Source: Collinsella sp.
Lineage (GTDB): Bacteria > Actinomycetota > Coriobacteriia > Coriobacteriales > Coriobacteriaceae
Reading direction: 5' to 3'
Assembly (NCBI GenBank): GCA_019425015.1
Contig: JAHYYJ010000002.1
Location: forward strand, 124,001 to 188,000
DNA: 64,000 nt
The notes below the pieces were generated by a model. The model ran no database searches, was not told where the DNA came from, and worked only from the letters and a program-made list of their open reading frames with translations. The position numbers and the translations under genes are program-made. Shown one piece after another: positions 32,719-40,765 of the stretch. Within the stretch, counting starts at the first letter, position 1. Each line of letters begins with the position of its first letter.

Positions 32719-33189
32719 CTAGCGTGCAATCTTGGCGATGGTGTAGACGCGAGTCTTGCCGGAAGGCGTAACGACCTCGACGGAGTCGCCCTCGCCGTGA
32801 CCGATGATGGCGTGACCGACCGGAGACTCGTTGGAAATCTTGTGCTCGAGCGAGTTGGTCTCGGTGGTACCGACGAGCGTGACTTCCATGACCTCGCCGT
32901 TGGGATCAATCAGCGAAACGGTGGAACCGATGGAGACGGTCAGATCACCTGTGGTGGCAGCAACCTGAGCGTTGGCGAGGATGGCCTGGATCTCGGCAAT
33001 ACGAGCGGCGTTCTGGGCCTGCTTGTCCTTGGCGGCGTCGTACTCGGAGTTCTCCGAAAGGTCGCCGAACGCGCGGGCTTCCTTGATGTCCTCGACGATC
33101 TCCTTGGCGTAATCGCCCTCACGCCAAGCGAGCTCCTCGACGAGCTTCTGGCGGCCCTCAGCGGTCAGTACGATCTGGCTTGCGTCCAT
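32719..33189 (-). CDS. greA: Transcription elongation factor GreA
   Basis: A 156-aa factor that inserts its coiled coil into RNA polymerase to trigger cleavage of backtracked RNA. The N-terminal coiled coil carries the tip acids in ARAFGDLSENSEYDAAKD. The C-terminal FKBP-like domain includes ISNESPVGHAIIGHGEGD. ATG 33189 is preferred to one ten codons upstream because GGGGAG lies before it and the family starts there. Confidence 0.95.
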   Translation of the reverse strand: MDASQIVLTAEGRQKLVEELAWREGDYAKEIVEDIKEARAFGDLSENSEYDAAKDKQAQNAARIAEIQAILANAQVAATTGDLTVSIGSTVSLIDPNGEVMEVTLVGTTETNSLEHKISNESPVGHAIIGHGEGDSVEVVTPSGKTRVYTIAKIAR

Positions 33190-33231
33190 ACGGATATCTC
33201 CCCAACTCTGATCAAACAATCAACTGTCAAC

Positions 33232-33272
33232 AAAACGAAAAAGACCGGCTAGCCTGCGGGCAAGCCGGTCAG
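33232..33272 (-). terminator. Terminator of tatA
   Basis: GACCGGCT (33243-33250) and AGCCGGTC (33263-33270) form the base of a long stem; TTTTTCGTTTTG follows on the minus strand. Confidence 0.88.
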
Positions 33273-33295
33273 GTGCTCACCCCAAAGGGATGGGA

Positions 33296-33571
33296 CTACT
33301 CTGCGTCCGCGTCGCTGTCCTCTGCCTGCTTCTTCTTGGCAGCAGCGAGCTTGGCCTCGAGCTCAGCGATCTCCTTGTCCTCCTCGGACTGCTCGACCAC
33401 GACCTCCTCGGCCTGCTTGGTCTCGGCCTTATCGTCGCCCTCCATACCCTCACGGATATTCTTGACGGTAGAGCCGAGGGACTTGCCGAGCTTCGGCAGG
33501 TTCTTGGGCCCGAAGATAATCAGGACAACGACGAGAATAATGATGAGCTCAGGAGCCCTCAGTCCAAACAT
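33296..33571 (-). CDS. tatA: Twin-arginine translocase subunit TatA/E
   Basis: A 91-aa protein with one N-terminal membrane helix (ELIIILVVVLIIFGPKNLPK) and the hinge FGPKNLP. The amphipathic helix KLGKSLGSTVKNIRE and a charged, largely coiled tail follow. TatA oligomers form the export pore with TatC, which is not in this window. It has its own promoter and terminator. Confidence 0.92.
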   Translation of the reverse strand: MFGLRAPELIIILVVVLIIFGPKNLPKLGKSLGSTVKNIREGMEGDDKAETKQAEEVVVEQSEEDKEIAELEAKLAAAKKKQAEDSDADAE

Positions 33572-33607
33572 TTAGACCTCCACAATACAGCGAGACAAGC
33601 TCGAATG

Positions 33608-33636
33608 AGTATACCGCGGGTATCGCGGTATCACAA
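33608..33636 (-). promoter_or_regulatory. Promoter of tatA
   Basis: TTGTGA (33631-33636) and TATACT (33608-33613) are 17 nt apart. The spacer contains ATACCGCG repeats that could form a small palindrome. Confidence 0.7.
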
Positions 33637-33643
33637 CAATAGC

Positions 33644-33675
33644 TAAAAAAAGGGACCGCAAGAAGCGGTCCCTCC
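33644..33675 (-). terminator. Terminator of tRNA-Pro
   Basis: GGGACCGC and GCGGTCCC pair around TTCTT, followed by T7 on the minus strand. Confidence 0.92.
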
Positions 33676-33683
33676 TCATGCTC

Positions 33684-33760
33684 TGGTCGGGTTGACTGGA
33701 TTTGAACCAGCGACCCCTGCGTCCCGAACGCAGTGCTCTACCAAACTGAGCCACAACCCG
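33684..33760 (-). tRNA. tRNA-Pro (anticodon CGG)
   Basis: A 77-nt cloverleaf with acceptor CGGGTTG/CAACCCG, anticodon loop TTCGGGA between CTGCG and CGCAG, and encoded CCA. A TACTAT box at 33770-33775 may be its -10. Confidence 0.96.
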
Positions 33761-33809
33761 TTAGCTCGACTATAGTAACAAAGATTTTCGCCGCGTGCTA
33801 GAGAAAATT

Positions 33810-34706
33810 TTATTTCTTTGGCGCGTCGATTTGAACCGTGTTGGGAATGAGCTCCGTCGCGCAGGACCACCAGCCGTTTTGCTGGGCAGCGTCGGCAAGC
33901 CTTTCGGCCGTGGCGGCGGTGTCGCAAATGGCAAATGAGCAGGCACCCGATCCGCACACATCTACAGCAACGGTGCCGTCCTGTTTACGCAGCCAATCGA
34001 GAACCATTTGAATCTGCGGCTCCATCTGTGCGGAAATGGCACCCAGGTTGTTATGGATGAGCGCATATGCCGTCTCGGCATCACCAGCACGCAAGGCAGA
34101 AGCTATCGCGCCGGGCTTGTCCGCAGGCACCGGGGCCTCGTCAAAACGTCGATAGGCTTCAATTGTCGAAACACTTGCCTCGCGCGGCTTGACCAACACG
34201 ACGGGCGTTGCGGGCAGCGCGGGGTACTCAGTTGCCAGCACGTCTCCCCCACCTACGTAGAACGCAGGGCTCGCGTGCAAAAAGAACGGGACGTCAGCAC
34301 CAATGCCCCGCGCAATGTCGTCGAGCGCGGGGTCGGAGCGATCAATTCCCCAGAGCTCCGCCAAGGCGACAATGACCGCGGCCGCATCCGTCGAGGGACC
34401 GCCCAAGCCGGCGCACAATGGAATGCGCTTCTCAATCGTCACGCAGATGTTTGCCTCGCGACCATAATGCTCGGCCATAGCAACCGCAGCCCGATACGCC
34501 GTATTCTTTTGCATGGGAAAATCTGATGCCGGAACCGTTTGGACGGTCAGCGCCTGCGCCGGCGTGACCGTCACGGCATCGGAAAGACCGACGGCTACCA
34601 TCAGGGAATCGACCCTGTGGTAGCCGCGGTCATCGCGCTCGGTATGAACCCCCAGGTAGAGGTTAATCTTTGCCGGCGCGGAAAGAGTCAGGGACCGATC
34701 GGTCAC
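33810..34706 (-). CDS. ispE: 4-diphosphocytidyl-2-C-methyl-D-erythritol kinase
   Basis: A 298-aa GHMP kinase that phosphorylates CDP-ME, the step between IspD and IspF. The N-terminal LSAPAKINLYLGVH and the ATP loop IPLCAGLGGPSTDAAA are conserved, and the C-terminal VCGSGACSFAICD is the third GHMP motif. The start is GTG 34706 with GAGGAG inside the end of veg, 2 nt away. With ispD and ispF at 18-19 kb, the window carries three consecutive MEP-pathway steps. Confidence 0.95.
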   Translation of the reverse strand: MTDRSLTLSAPAKINLYLGVHTERDDRGYHRVDSLMVAVGLSDAVTVTPAQALTVQTVPASDFPMQKNTAYRAAVAMAEHYGREANICVTIEKRIPLCAGLGGPSTDAAAVIVALAELWGIDRSDPALDDIARGIGADVPFFLHASPAFYVGGGDVLATEYPALPATPVVLVKPREASVSTIEAYRRFDEAPVPADKPGAIASALRAGDAETAYALIHNNLGAISAQMEPQIQMVLDWLRKQDGTVAVDVCGSGACSFAICDTAATAERLADAAQQNGWWSCATELIPNTVQIDAPKK

Positions 34707-34708
34707 CG

Positions 34709-35005
34709 TTAATGCTCCTCGAGCTGATTGCCGAGCGGGGTAAAGATATGCTCGCCGCTCTCGGGATCGAACAGCTCGACCTGACCGGTGAGGACATCGA
34801 TATACTGGTAGGACTGACGCGACTTGCGCCCGCGGCGCTCGTCGACCTCGACGATAAAGACGGCGGGGTGGACGCTCTTGATGGTGCCCATGCGCTCGAC
34901 GACGCGGGTGCGGCCCATGTTGGCCTTCACCTTGACGCGATCGCCCACCATATCGGTCAGCTTCTCGTGGATGTCGTCGACGTGATTGACTTCCATCTCT
35001 TCCAT
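34709..35005 (-). CDS. veg: Veg family protein
   Basis: A 98-aa small protein of the Veg family, which in Bacillus subtilis is highly expressed and affects biofilm formation. The matching core runs from DIHEKLTDMVGDRVKVKANM through GRTRVVERMGTIKSVHPAVF to SYQYIDVLTGQVELF. ATG 35005 follows GGAGG at 8-nt spacing; an ATG eight codons upstream is less well placed. Its position just before ispE repeats the Bacillus order veg-ispE, without the sspF gene between. Confidence 0.88.
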   Translation of the reverse strand: MEEMEVNHVDDIHEKLTDMVGDRVKVKANMGRTRVVERMGTIKSVHPAVFIVEVDERRGRKSRQSYQYIDVLTGQVELFDPESGEHIFTPLGNQLEEH

Positions 35006-35119
35006 GAACAGGGCCTCCAGAAGGTGCAATTCAAAAAGGGGATAATACCCCTAAGATAGACAAAACTCTAATACTATAGCACCCTGTTACAAACACGCGC
35101 AAGTAGCTAATTTGGCTAC

Positions 35120-35566
35120 TTACAGATTGTCGGTATCGAGGACGATGGTGAATGGGCCGTCGTTGACGAGGTCGACCTTCATGTCTGCGCCGAAGATGCC
35201 ATGCGCTACGTGCTCGACGTCCTCGCGCACAAGCGTCAGGAAGTACTCGTAGAGCTCGTTGGCGACATCGGGGGCGCCGGCATCCGTAAAGGACGGACGG
35301 CGACCATGACGGCAATCGGCAAACAGCGTGAACTGCGACACCACGAGCACCTCACCGTCGACGTCGGCAAGCGCCAGGTTGGTCTTGCCGTTCTCGTCCT
35401 CGTTGATGCGCAAGCCGCGGAGCTTGCCCCACAGCTTATCAGCCTCGGCGCGCGTATCGCCGTGGCCCACGCCAAGCAACACCAGGTAGCCGCGTCCAAT
35501 GCGGCCCACGCACTCGCCGTCGACCGTCACGCCGGCGTTGAGTACGCGCTGCACCACCGCACGCAC
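35120..35566 (-). CDS. dtd: D-aminoacyl-tRNA deacylase
   Basis: A 148-aa homodimeric editing enzyme that removes D-amino acids (and Gly from tRNA-Ala) from mischarged tRNA. The active-site motifs SQFTLFAD and NDGPFTI (the Gly-Pro motif) are intact. The start is GTG 35566, preceded by GAGGAG, 3 nt after the rdgB stop, so the two are translated together. Confidence 0.95.
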   Translation of the reverse strand: MRAVVQRVLNAGVTVDGECVGRIGRGYLVLLGVGHGDTRAEADKLWGKLRGLRINEDENGKTNLALADVDGEVLVVSQFTLFADCRHGRRPSFTDAGAPDVANELYEYFLTLVREDVEHVAHGIFGADMKVDLVNDGPFTIVLDTDNL

Positions 35567-35569
35567 GGC

Positions 35570-36211
35570 CTACTCCTCGCCCGTCAGCTTGGCGGACAGA
35601 TGCTCGAGCGCATGGAATCGATGGCTGATGGCGTTCTTCTCGTCCGCCGTCAGCTCGGCCATGGTCTTGCCCGGCGTGTCGACCGGCAGGAACAGCGGGT
35701 CGTAGCCAAAGCCGTGATCGCCGCGGCCCTCGTGTGCGATAGTGCCCTCGCAGGCGCCCTCACCATAGGTGACCAAACCGTCCGTGTCGATGAGCGCGAC
35801 GACGCTCATAAAGCGCGCAGTGCGGTCCTCGTCGGCCACGCCCTCCAGATTCACGAGAAGCTTGGCGTTGTTGGCGGCATCGTCTCCGTGCACGCCCGCA
35901 TAGCGCGCGCTATACACGCCAGGCTCGCCGTCCAGGGCATCAACGACCAGGCCAGAATCGTCGGCAATGGCCATAAGGCCCGTCTCCTCGACCGCAGCCT
36001 GCGCCTTGATGATGGCGTTCTCCAAAAACGTCGTGCCGTTTTCCTCGGGGTCCTCAAAATCGCCCAGCTGGCCGAGCGCCACAAAGCGAACCTCGGGCAT
36101 GACCTTGCCTAAAATGGCCTCGATCTCGGTGAGCTTATGGGCGTTGCCCGTTGCCACGACAATGGTCGCCGCCGGGTCGAGGGTGTCGATGTCGATCTTC
36201 TCAAGTGCCAT
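35570..36211 (-). CDS. rdgB: Non-canonical purine NTP pyrophosphatase (RdgB/HAM1)
   Basis: A 213-aa enzyme that hydrolyses XTP, ITP and dITP to monophosphates to keep them out of nucleic acids. The N-terminal TIVVATGNAHKLTEIEAIL, the central IADDSGLVVDALDGEPGVYS and the C-terminal HGFGYDPLFL are diagnostic. It follows rph, and rph-rdgB is a common bacterial pairing. Confidence 0.95.
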   Translation of the reverse strand: MALEKIDIDTLDPAATIVVATGNAHKLTEIEAILGKVMPEVRFVALGQLGDFEDPEENGTTFLENAIIKAQAAVEETGLMAIADDSGLVVDALDGEPGVYSARYAGVHGDDAANNAKLLVNLEGVADEDRTARFMSVVALIDTDGLVTYGEGACEGTIAHEGRGDHGFGYDPLFLPVDTPGKTMAELTADEKNAISHRFHALEHLSAKLTGEE

Positions 36212-36317
36212 GAGTGGTCTCCTTGTCTCTATAGCAATGCCGCGCCGAGGGCGACGAGGGCCTCCGCCTCTCCCCTCTCAATCAACGGCAGTCTTATACT
36301 TCGACGTTTTCCCAGAT

Positions 36318-36357
36318 AAAACCTGCCAAAATAAACCTGTCACTTTTTGGTAGGTTA
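36318..36357 (-). terminator. GGGACAG-type terminator hairpin, copy 5 (GTGACAGG core)
   Basis: On the minus strand it overlaps the rph stop codon. ACCTACCAAAA and TTTTGGCAGGT enclose GTGACAGG, and TTTTATC follows. Its last 27 bases match the hairpin at 5553-5583. Confidence 0.75.
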
Positions 36358-37080
36358 GGCGAGGGCCTGGCGCTGGAGCTCGATGAGCTCGGCGATACCC
36401 TTGTCGCCCAGGTCGAGCAGGGCGTTGAGGCGTTTGCGGTCGAAGGGCGCCTGCTCGCCGGTGCCCTGGAGCTCGATCATCTCACCGGTGTCGGTGGCGA
36501 CGAGGTTCATGTCGACCTCGGCGTGGCTGTCCTCGGAATAATCGAGGTCAAGCAGCGTATTGCCGTCGACAACGCCCATAGAGATGGCAGCAACCTGGCC
36601 CGTGAGCGGGATGCGCTCGATCTTGCCGGCCTCGACCCACATAGCAAGGGCGTCGTGCAGCGCCACCCAGGCACCGGTAATGCTCGCCGTACGCGTGCCG
36701 CCATCCGCCTGGATCACATCGCAGTCGACGGTAACGGTGTACTCGCCGAGCGCCTTCATGTTGACGACGGTACGCAGGCTGCGGCCGATGAGGCGCTCGA
36801 TCTCCATGGAGCGGCCCTTACGCTTGGCGTACTCGCGCTTGCAACGCTTACCGGTCGATGCCGGCAGCATGGCATACTCTGCGGTTACCCAACCGGCCTT
36901 GGCACCCTTGCGCCAGCCCGGCACGCCCTCCTCGATGGTGGCGGCACAAAGCACGCGCGTGTCGCCGAACTCAGCCAGGCACGAGCCGTGGGCATGTTTC
37001 ATAACACCACGGGTGAGCTTGACGGGGCGCAGCTCATTGGCGGCACGGCCGTTGGCACGGTTGACCTGCATGTACTCCAT
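36355..37080 (-). CDS. rph: Ribonuclease PH
   Basis: A 241-aa phosphorolytic 3'-5' exoribonuclease that trims tRNA 3' ends. The N-terminal RANGRAANELRPVKLTRGVM, the central EYAKRKGRSMEIERLIGRSL and RTASITGAWVALHDAL are conserved. ATG 37080 lies 8 nt after AAGGA. The stop codon lies in a repeat-type hairpin, which may reduce transcription into rdgB. Confidence 0.95.
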   Translation of the reverse strand: MEYMQVNRANGRAANELRPVKLTRGVMKHAHGSCLAEFGDTRVLCAATIEEGVPGWRKGAKAGWVTAEYAMLPASTGKRCKREYAKRKGRSMEIERLIGRSLRTVVNMKALGEYTVTVDCDVIQADGGTRTASITGAWVALHDALAMWVEAGKIERIPLTGQVAAISMGVVDGNTLLDLDYSEDSHAEVDMNLVATDTGEMIELQGTGEQAPFDRKRLNALLDLGDKGIAELIELQRQALA

Positions 37081-37135
37081 AGAAATATCCTTTCGGCAGA
37101 AGAAGAGGGCAAGTCTTTGGACGGTAACCCTACAT

Positions 37136-38020
37136 CTATTTCAGTTCGTCGATATCGACATGCTCGATGCTTTTGAGCGGCTGGCCAAAGATAAAGCTAC
37201 CCGCCACCGCAAACTCGGCAATGTTGTCAGACGTAGTGGCAAAGCGATGCTGCGGCTCGGCAGCGTCGCCCGCCAGTTGCTCACGGCGCGTGAGGATATC
37301 GGTCAGCTCGCGCGTAGTCTCCTCGGCAGAACTCACGACGCGCACCCCAGGCCCCAGCGCATGGCGGATAGGTCCCACCAACAGCGGAAAGTGCGTGCAG
37401 CCGAGCACCACGGTATCGATTCCGCGATCGCGCAGCGGCTCAACCGTGGCGCCGACCAGCGCTCGCACGGCCGGCGTATCGAAGATGTCCTCGTTCTCGA
37501 GCCACTGCTCCTGCAGATGCGCACCCGAGGCGAGCTCGTGCTCGACAACCTCGACAAAACTCGAAGCCGGGCAGCCGTATACGTCGACGCCGGCATCCAG
37601 GTCCTGAATGGCACGCGTGTAAGCGCCTGAGCGAATGGTGAGGTTGGTGGCGAGCACGCCCACCCGGCGCGTGCGGGTGCTGTTGATTGCCGCGCGTGCG
37701 CCCGGCGCAATCACACCGATGACGGGGACGTCGAGCACCTGCTGGGCCAAACGCAAGGCCGCAGCGGTCGCCGTATTGCAGGCGATGACCATGATCTTGA
37801 CATCGTGCTTCGACAGCCAACGGCCCGCCTGCAGCGCAAACGAGCGCACCTCGTCCTCGGTGCGAGTGCCATAAGGGCAGCGCTTGGTGTCGCCAAAGTA
37901 GTAGACGGACTCGTGCGGCAACGCCGTCGCAATCGCGCGCGCAACCGTCAGACCGCCCAGACCCGAGTCGAATACGCCAATGGGGCGCGTGTCCCCGGCC
38001 AGATTCTCGATATCGGACAT
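37136..38020 (-). CDS. murI: Glutamate racemase
   Basis: A 294-aa cofactor-independent racemase that supplies D-glutamate for peptidoglycan. Both catalytic Cys are present, in VIACNTATAAA and VLGCTHFPLL, and the N-terminal IGVFDSGLGGLTVARAI is typical. It lies in a co-directional run with a MurE-type ligase upstream and rph-rdgB-dtd downstream. Confidence 0.95.
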   Translation of the reverse strand: MSDIENLAGDTRPIGVFDSGLGGLTVARAIATALPHESVYYFGDTKRCPYGTRTEDEVRSFALQAGRWLSKHDVKIMVIACNTATAAALRLAQQVLDVPVIGVIAPGARAAINSTRTRRVGVLATNLTIRSGAYTRAIQDLDAGVDVYGCPASSFVEVVEHELASGAHLQEQWLENEDIFDTPAVRALVGATVEPLRDRGIDTVVLGCTHFPLLVGPIRHALGPGVRVVSSAEETTRELTDILTRREQLAGDAAEPQHRFATTSDNIAEFAVAGSFIFGQPLKSIEHVDIDELK

Positions 38021-38071
38021 TACCTCACCAGTCTCTCTCGAAAAGACATGTCCAAGTGCGGCGACGCCGCG

Positions 38072-38983
38072 CTACGAACGCGCCGCGACCAGCAGCTCTG
38101 CCGTCGCCGCCCAACCGTCGACAATTTTGCCGCGCGTAACGAAAGCGTTCTCGCAAGCAGCCAGGAACTCGGGCGCGCCGGCGCTCGTCAGGCCATTCTC
38201 GACCAGGCAGAACGTGCCCACGTGATCGGCCATGTAGAAGTCGGACTCGGAATCGCCGAGCGCGAGCGTCTCCTCGCGCTCAATCCCCAGGTGCTCGCAG
38301 AAGCGCGCGATGGCAACGCCCTTGTTGAGGCCGGCGGGATTGATGTTAAACGCGCGACCGTCCTCGACGCGATCGAGCTCGAGCGTCGTCGGCTTGGACA
38401 GATGCGTCAGGTGACCGTTACAGGCCCACACCAGGCCGCAGCCGGCCTCGTCGAGGATGGCCTGCGCCTCGTCATCGGGGATGTCGCCGCGCATGCCGAC
38501 GGTAACCTCGCGGTACTTGTAACCGGTCGACATGTCGTTGTGATACTCGATCTTGTGCGGCCAGCGGGCGAGGATCTTCTCGCACACGCCAGTCTGCTCG
38601 ATCACCTGGTGCGGCGTGAGACCGCAAGATGGGTCGTAGGGCATATCGCCGGTCAGATACTCCCAATCGTTGGCCTTGAGATCGTACATGACCAGGCCAC
38701 CCATCTCACCAATGTAAGAGTTGAGGCCGAGCACGCGCGCGTCCTCGTGGATCATGGTACGGTTGCGGCCCGAGGTGGGAACCACTTGGATGCCGGCGCG
38801 GGCAAGTGCCACGACAGCCTCGACGAGCTTGGTCGAGGGGTTGCCGTCGTTGTCGCGCAGCACGCACGAGCCGGGTGCGAGCATCGTAGCATCCAGGTCG
38901 GTAAAGACGTACTTAACCTTGGCCAAGCGCTCGCGCATCTCGCCCGAAAGCTCGGCGACGGTCGGCAGGGTGTTGTGGGACAT
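38072..38983 (-). CDS. HAD-superfamily phosphatase, Cof type
   Basis: A 303-aa haloacid dehalogenase-fold hydrolase with a class II cap. Motif I is FTDLDATML (a variant of DxDGT), motif II is VVPTSGRN, and motifs III/IV are the Lys in GLNKG followed by ALGDSESDFYM. Similar proteins act on sugar phosphates, phosphoglycolate or mannosyl-3-phosphoglycerate; the substrate cannot be told. ATG 38983 with upstream GGAG is preferred over a codon 14 residues earlier. It lies between the MurE-type gene and murI. Confidence 0.82.
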   Translation of the reverse strand: MSHNTLPTVAELSGEMRERLAKVKYVFTDLDATMLAPGSCVLRDNDGNPSTKLVEAVVALARAGIQVVPTSGRNRTMIHEDARVLGLNSYIGEMGGLVMYDLKANDWEYLTGDMPYDPSCGLTPHQVIEQTGVCEKILARWPHKIEYHNDMSTGYKYREVTVGMRGDIPDDEAQAILDEAGCGLVWACNGHLTHLSKPTTLELDRVEDGRAFNINPAGLNKGVAIARFCEHLGIEREETLALGDSESDFYMADHVGTFCLVENGLTSAGAPEFLAACENAFVTRGKIVDGWAATAELLVAARS

Positions 38984-39090
38984 GGTTACTCCGTTTACGT
39001 AGAAGGGTTTGGGCTTGGACGGCATGTTTTGATTGAGGGAACACGTTTATGGCGACAGCGCACTCAGGGCGCCTTCGCCATCATAGTTCA

Positions 39091-40653
39091 TTAGTCAAAC
39101 TGGGTAACATCGATCAGGCGATTGGCCAACGAAAGGTCGCTCTCGATGGGCACGAACTCGTCGCCCACGTGCATGAGCTCCTCGTCACCCTTTGCCAGCA
39201 GCAAGACAATGGTGGGAGCATTGGGGTTGACGTACTCCTCGCGCGCCGCCTTGAACGCCGCATGCACAGCGGCTTCACGGTCGAGGATGATCTCGTTCGG
39301 CGTATCGTCGGGAACATGCTCGGCAAGCTCGCGACAGACCTTCATCGGGTCCTCGTGAGCCGGGTCCTCGTTGGCAAAGATCATCAGGTCGGAATATGGT
39401 GCGGCCTCGCGCGGAAGCTGCTCGCGGCGCTCCTGCGCCTTGCCGCCGGCAGCGCCAAACACTGCAATGACTGGACTAGTGGGAAACGCGCGCTTGACCG
39501 ACGAGAAAAGCGAACGGAACGAAAGCTGGTTGTGCGCATAGTCAACGACGCAGATCACGCGGCCGTCCTTCGACTCCACGACCTCCATACGGCCCGGCAC
39601 ACGAAGCTTGGAGAGGCCCTTCTTGATGGCATCGATACCGATGCCGATCTCGTGCGCAGCGGCGATAGCGACCAGCGCGTTCTCCACGTTAAAGTCGCCC
39701 GCGATGCCCAGCAGGACCTTCTCCCCCGCCTCGGACTCGTCGGCACACAGGCCATGCAGGTTAAACTCGATGTTAAAGCCGACCACGCGGACATCGCTTG
39801 CCCACAGGCTTGCCTCGGGATGCTCGACGCCAACGGTCACCAAGCGCTCGGCCGTCGACGCTGCCTCCAGCACACGGTCAACCTCTTCGGTGCCCAGATT
39901 CACCACGGCGGTCTTTGCCTGGTCAAAGATCCTGAGTTTGCTCTCAAAATAATCCTCAAACGTGGGGTGTTCGATCGGCGAGATGTGGTCACGCCCGATG
40001 TTGAGGAAGCACGCCACGTCAAACGGCAGATTCTCGACGCGTTGGTACTTGAGCGCCTGGCTCGAGACCTCCATGACCATGGACTGGCGACCGGACTCAC
40101 GGCAGTTGGCGATATGGCGCCAGACCTCGGGGGCCTCGGGCGTAGTATTGGTGCTCTCGTAGCACTCGATGCCATCGTCGGTACTCACCGAGCCGATCAT
40201 GCCGCAGGATTCGCCCGCTGCCTTGATGATGGACTGAAGCATAAAAGCGGCCGTGGTCTTTCCCTTGGTACCGGTGATGCCCACGATCTTGACGTCGTGG
40301 TCGGGACGGTCGTAGACCTCCGGCGGCAACAGGGCCATGACCGTGCGAACGCTATCAACAACCAGCATCGCAGCACCGCTCTCCTGCGCCAGCGGCTCCA
40401 GAGACTCGACCAGCGACTCTTCGCACACAAATGCGACGGCACCCGCATCGAGCGCCATGCTCAAAAACGCGGGCTTAAAGGCAGCACCTTTGCAAAAGAA
40501 CACGTCACCTGCCGAGACCGCGCGCGAATCAAACGAGCAGCCGGTCACGGCACGCTCGTCAACCTGCTCTGATGCGCGCAGCTCGCCGCACACGTCGAGA
40601 AGCTTGGCAAGCGTATCGACCGTGGTCACGGTCGCGGAATCCGAATGGTGCAT
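39091..40653 (-). CDS. murE: UDP-MurNAc-tripeptide synthetase, MurE type
   Basis: A 520-aa Mur ligase that adds the third amino acid to UDP-MurNAc-L-Ala-D-Glu. The ATP loop is GITGTKGKTT (about 123-132). TNTTPEAP, the carbamylated-Lys region and the C-terminal ligase domain follow. At the specificity site (about residue 425) it reads ANEDPAHEDP, not the DNPR of diaminopimelate enzymes. This suggests an L-Lys- or L-Orn-type substrate, in line with a non-DAP wall reported for related Coriobacteria. It heads the HAD-murI-rph-rdgB-dtd run. Confidence 0.88.
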   Translation of the reverse strand: MHHSDSATVTTVDTLAKLLDVCGELRASEQVDERAVTGCSFDSRAVSAGDVFFCKGAAFKPAFLSMALDAGAVAFVCEESLVESLEPLAQESGAAMLVVDSVRTVMALLPPEVYDRPDHDVKIVGITGTKGKTTAAFMLQSIIKAAGESCGMIGSVSTDDGIECYESTNTTPEAPEVWRHIANCRESGRQSMVMEVSSQALKYQRVENLPFDVACFLNIGRDHISPIEHPTFEDYFESKLRIFDQAKTAVVNLGTEEVDRVLEAASTAERLVTVGVEHPEASLWASDVRVVGFNIEFNLHGLCADESEAGEKVLLGIAGDFNVENALVAIAAAHEIGIGIDAIKKGLSKLRVPGRMEVVESKDGRVICVVDYAHNQLSFRSLFSSVKRAFPTSPVIAVFGAAGGKAQERREQLPREAAPYSDLMIFANEDPAHEDPMKVCRELAEHVPDDTPNEIILDREAAVHAAFKAAREEYVNPNAPTIVLLLAKGDEELMHVGDEFVPIESDLSLANRLIDVTQFD

Positions 40654-40715
40654 CTTTCACCTTTCTCAGCCACTTGGCAGGGACGGTTTTTATAGTAACT
40701 GAAACGCGCCCACGC

Positions 40716-40746
40716 AAAAACGGCTCCCGGAGGAGCCGTTACGCGC
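40716..40746 (-). terminator. Terminator of asnB
   Basis: AACGGCTCCTCCGGGAGCCGTT folds into a stem on the minus strand followed by TTTGCG. Confidence 0.8.
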
Positions 40747-40765
40747 AGGCGTTCGTTAGCCGAGG

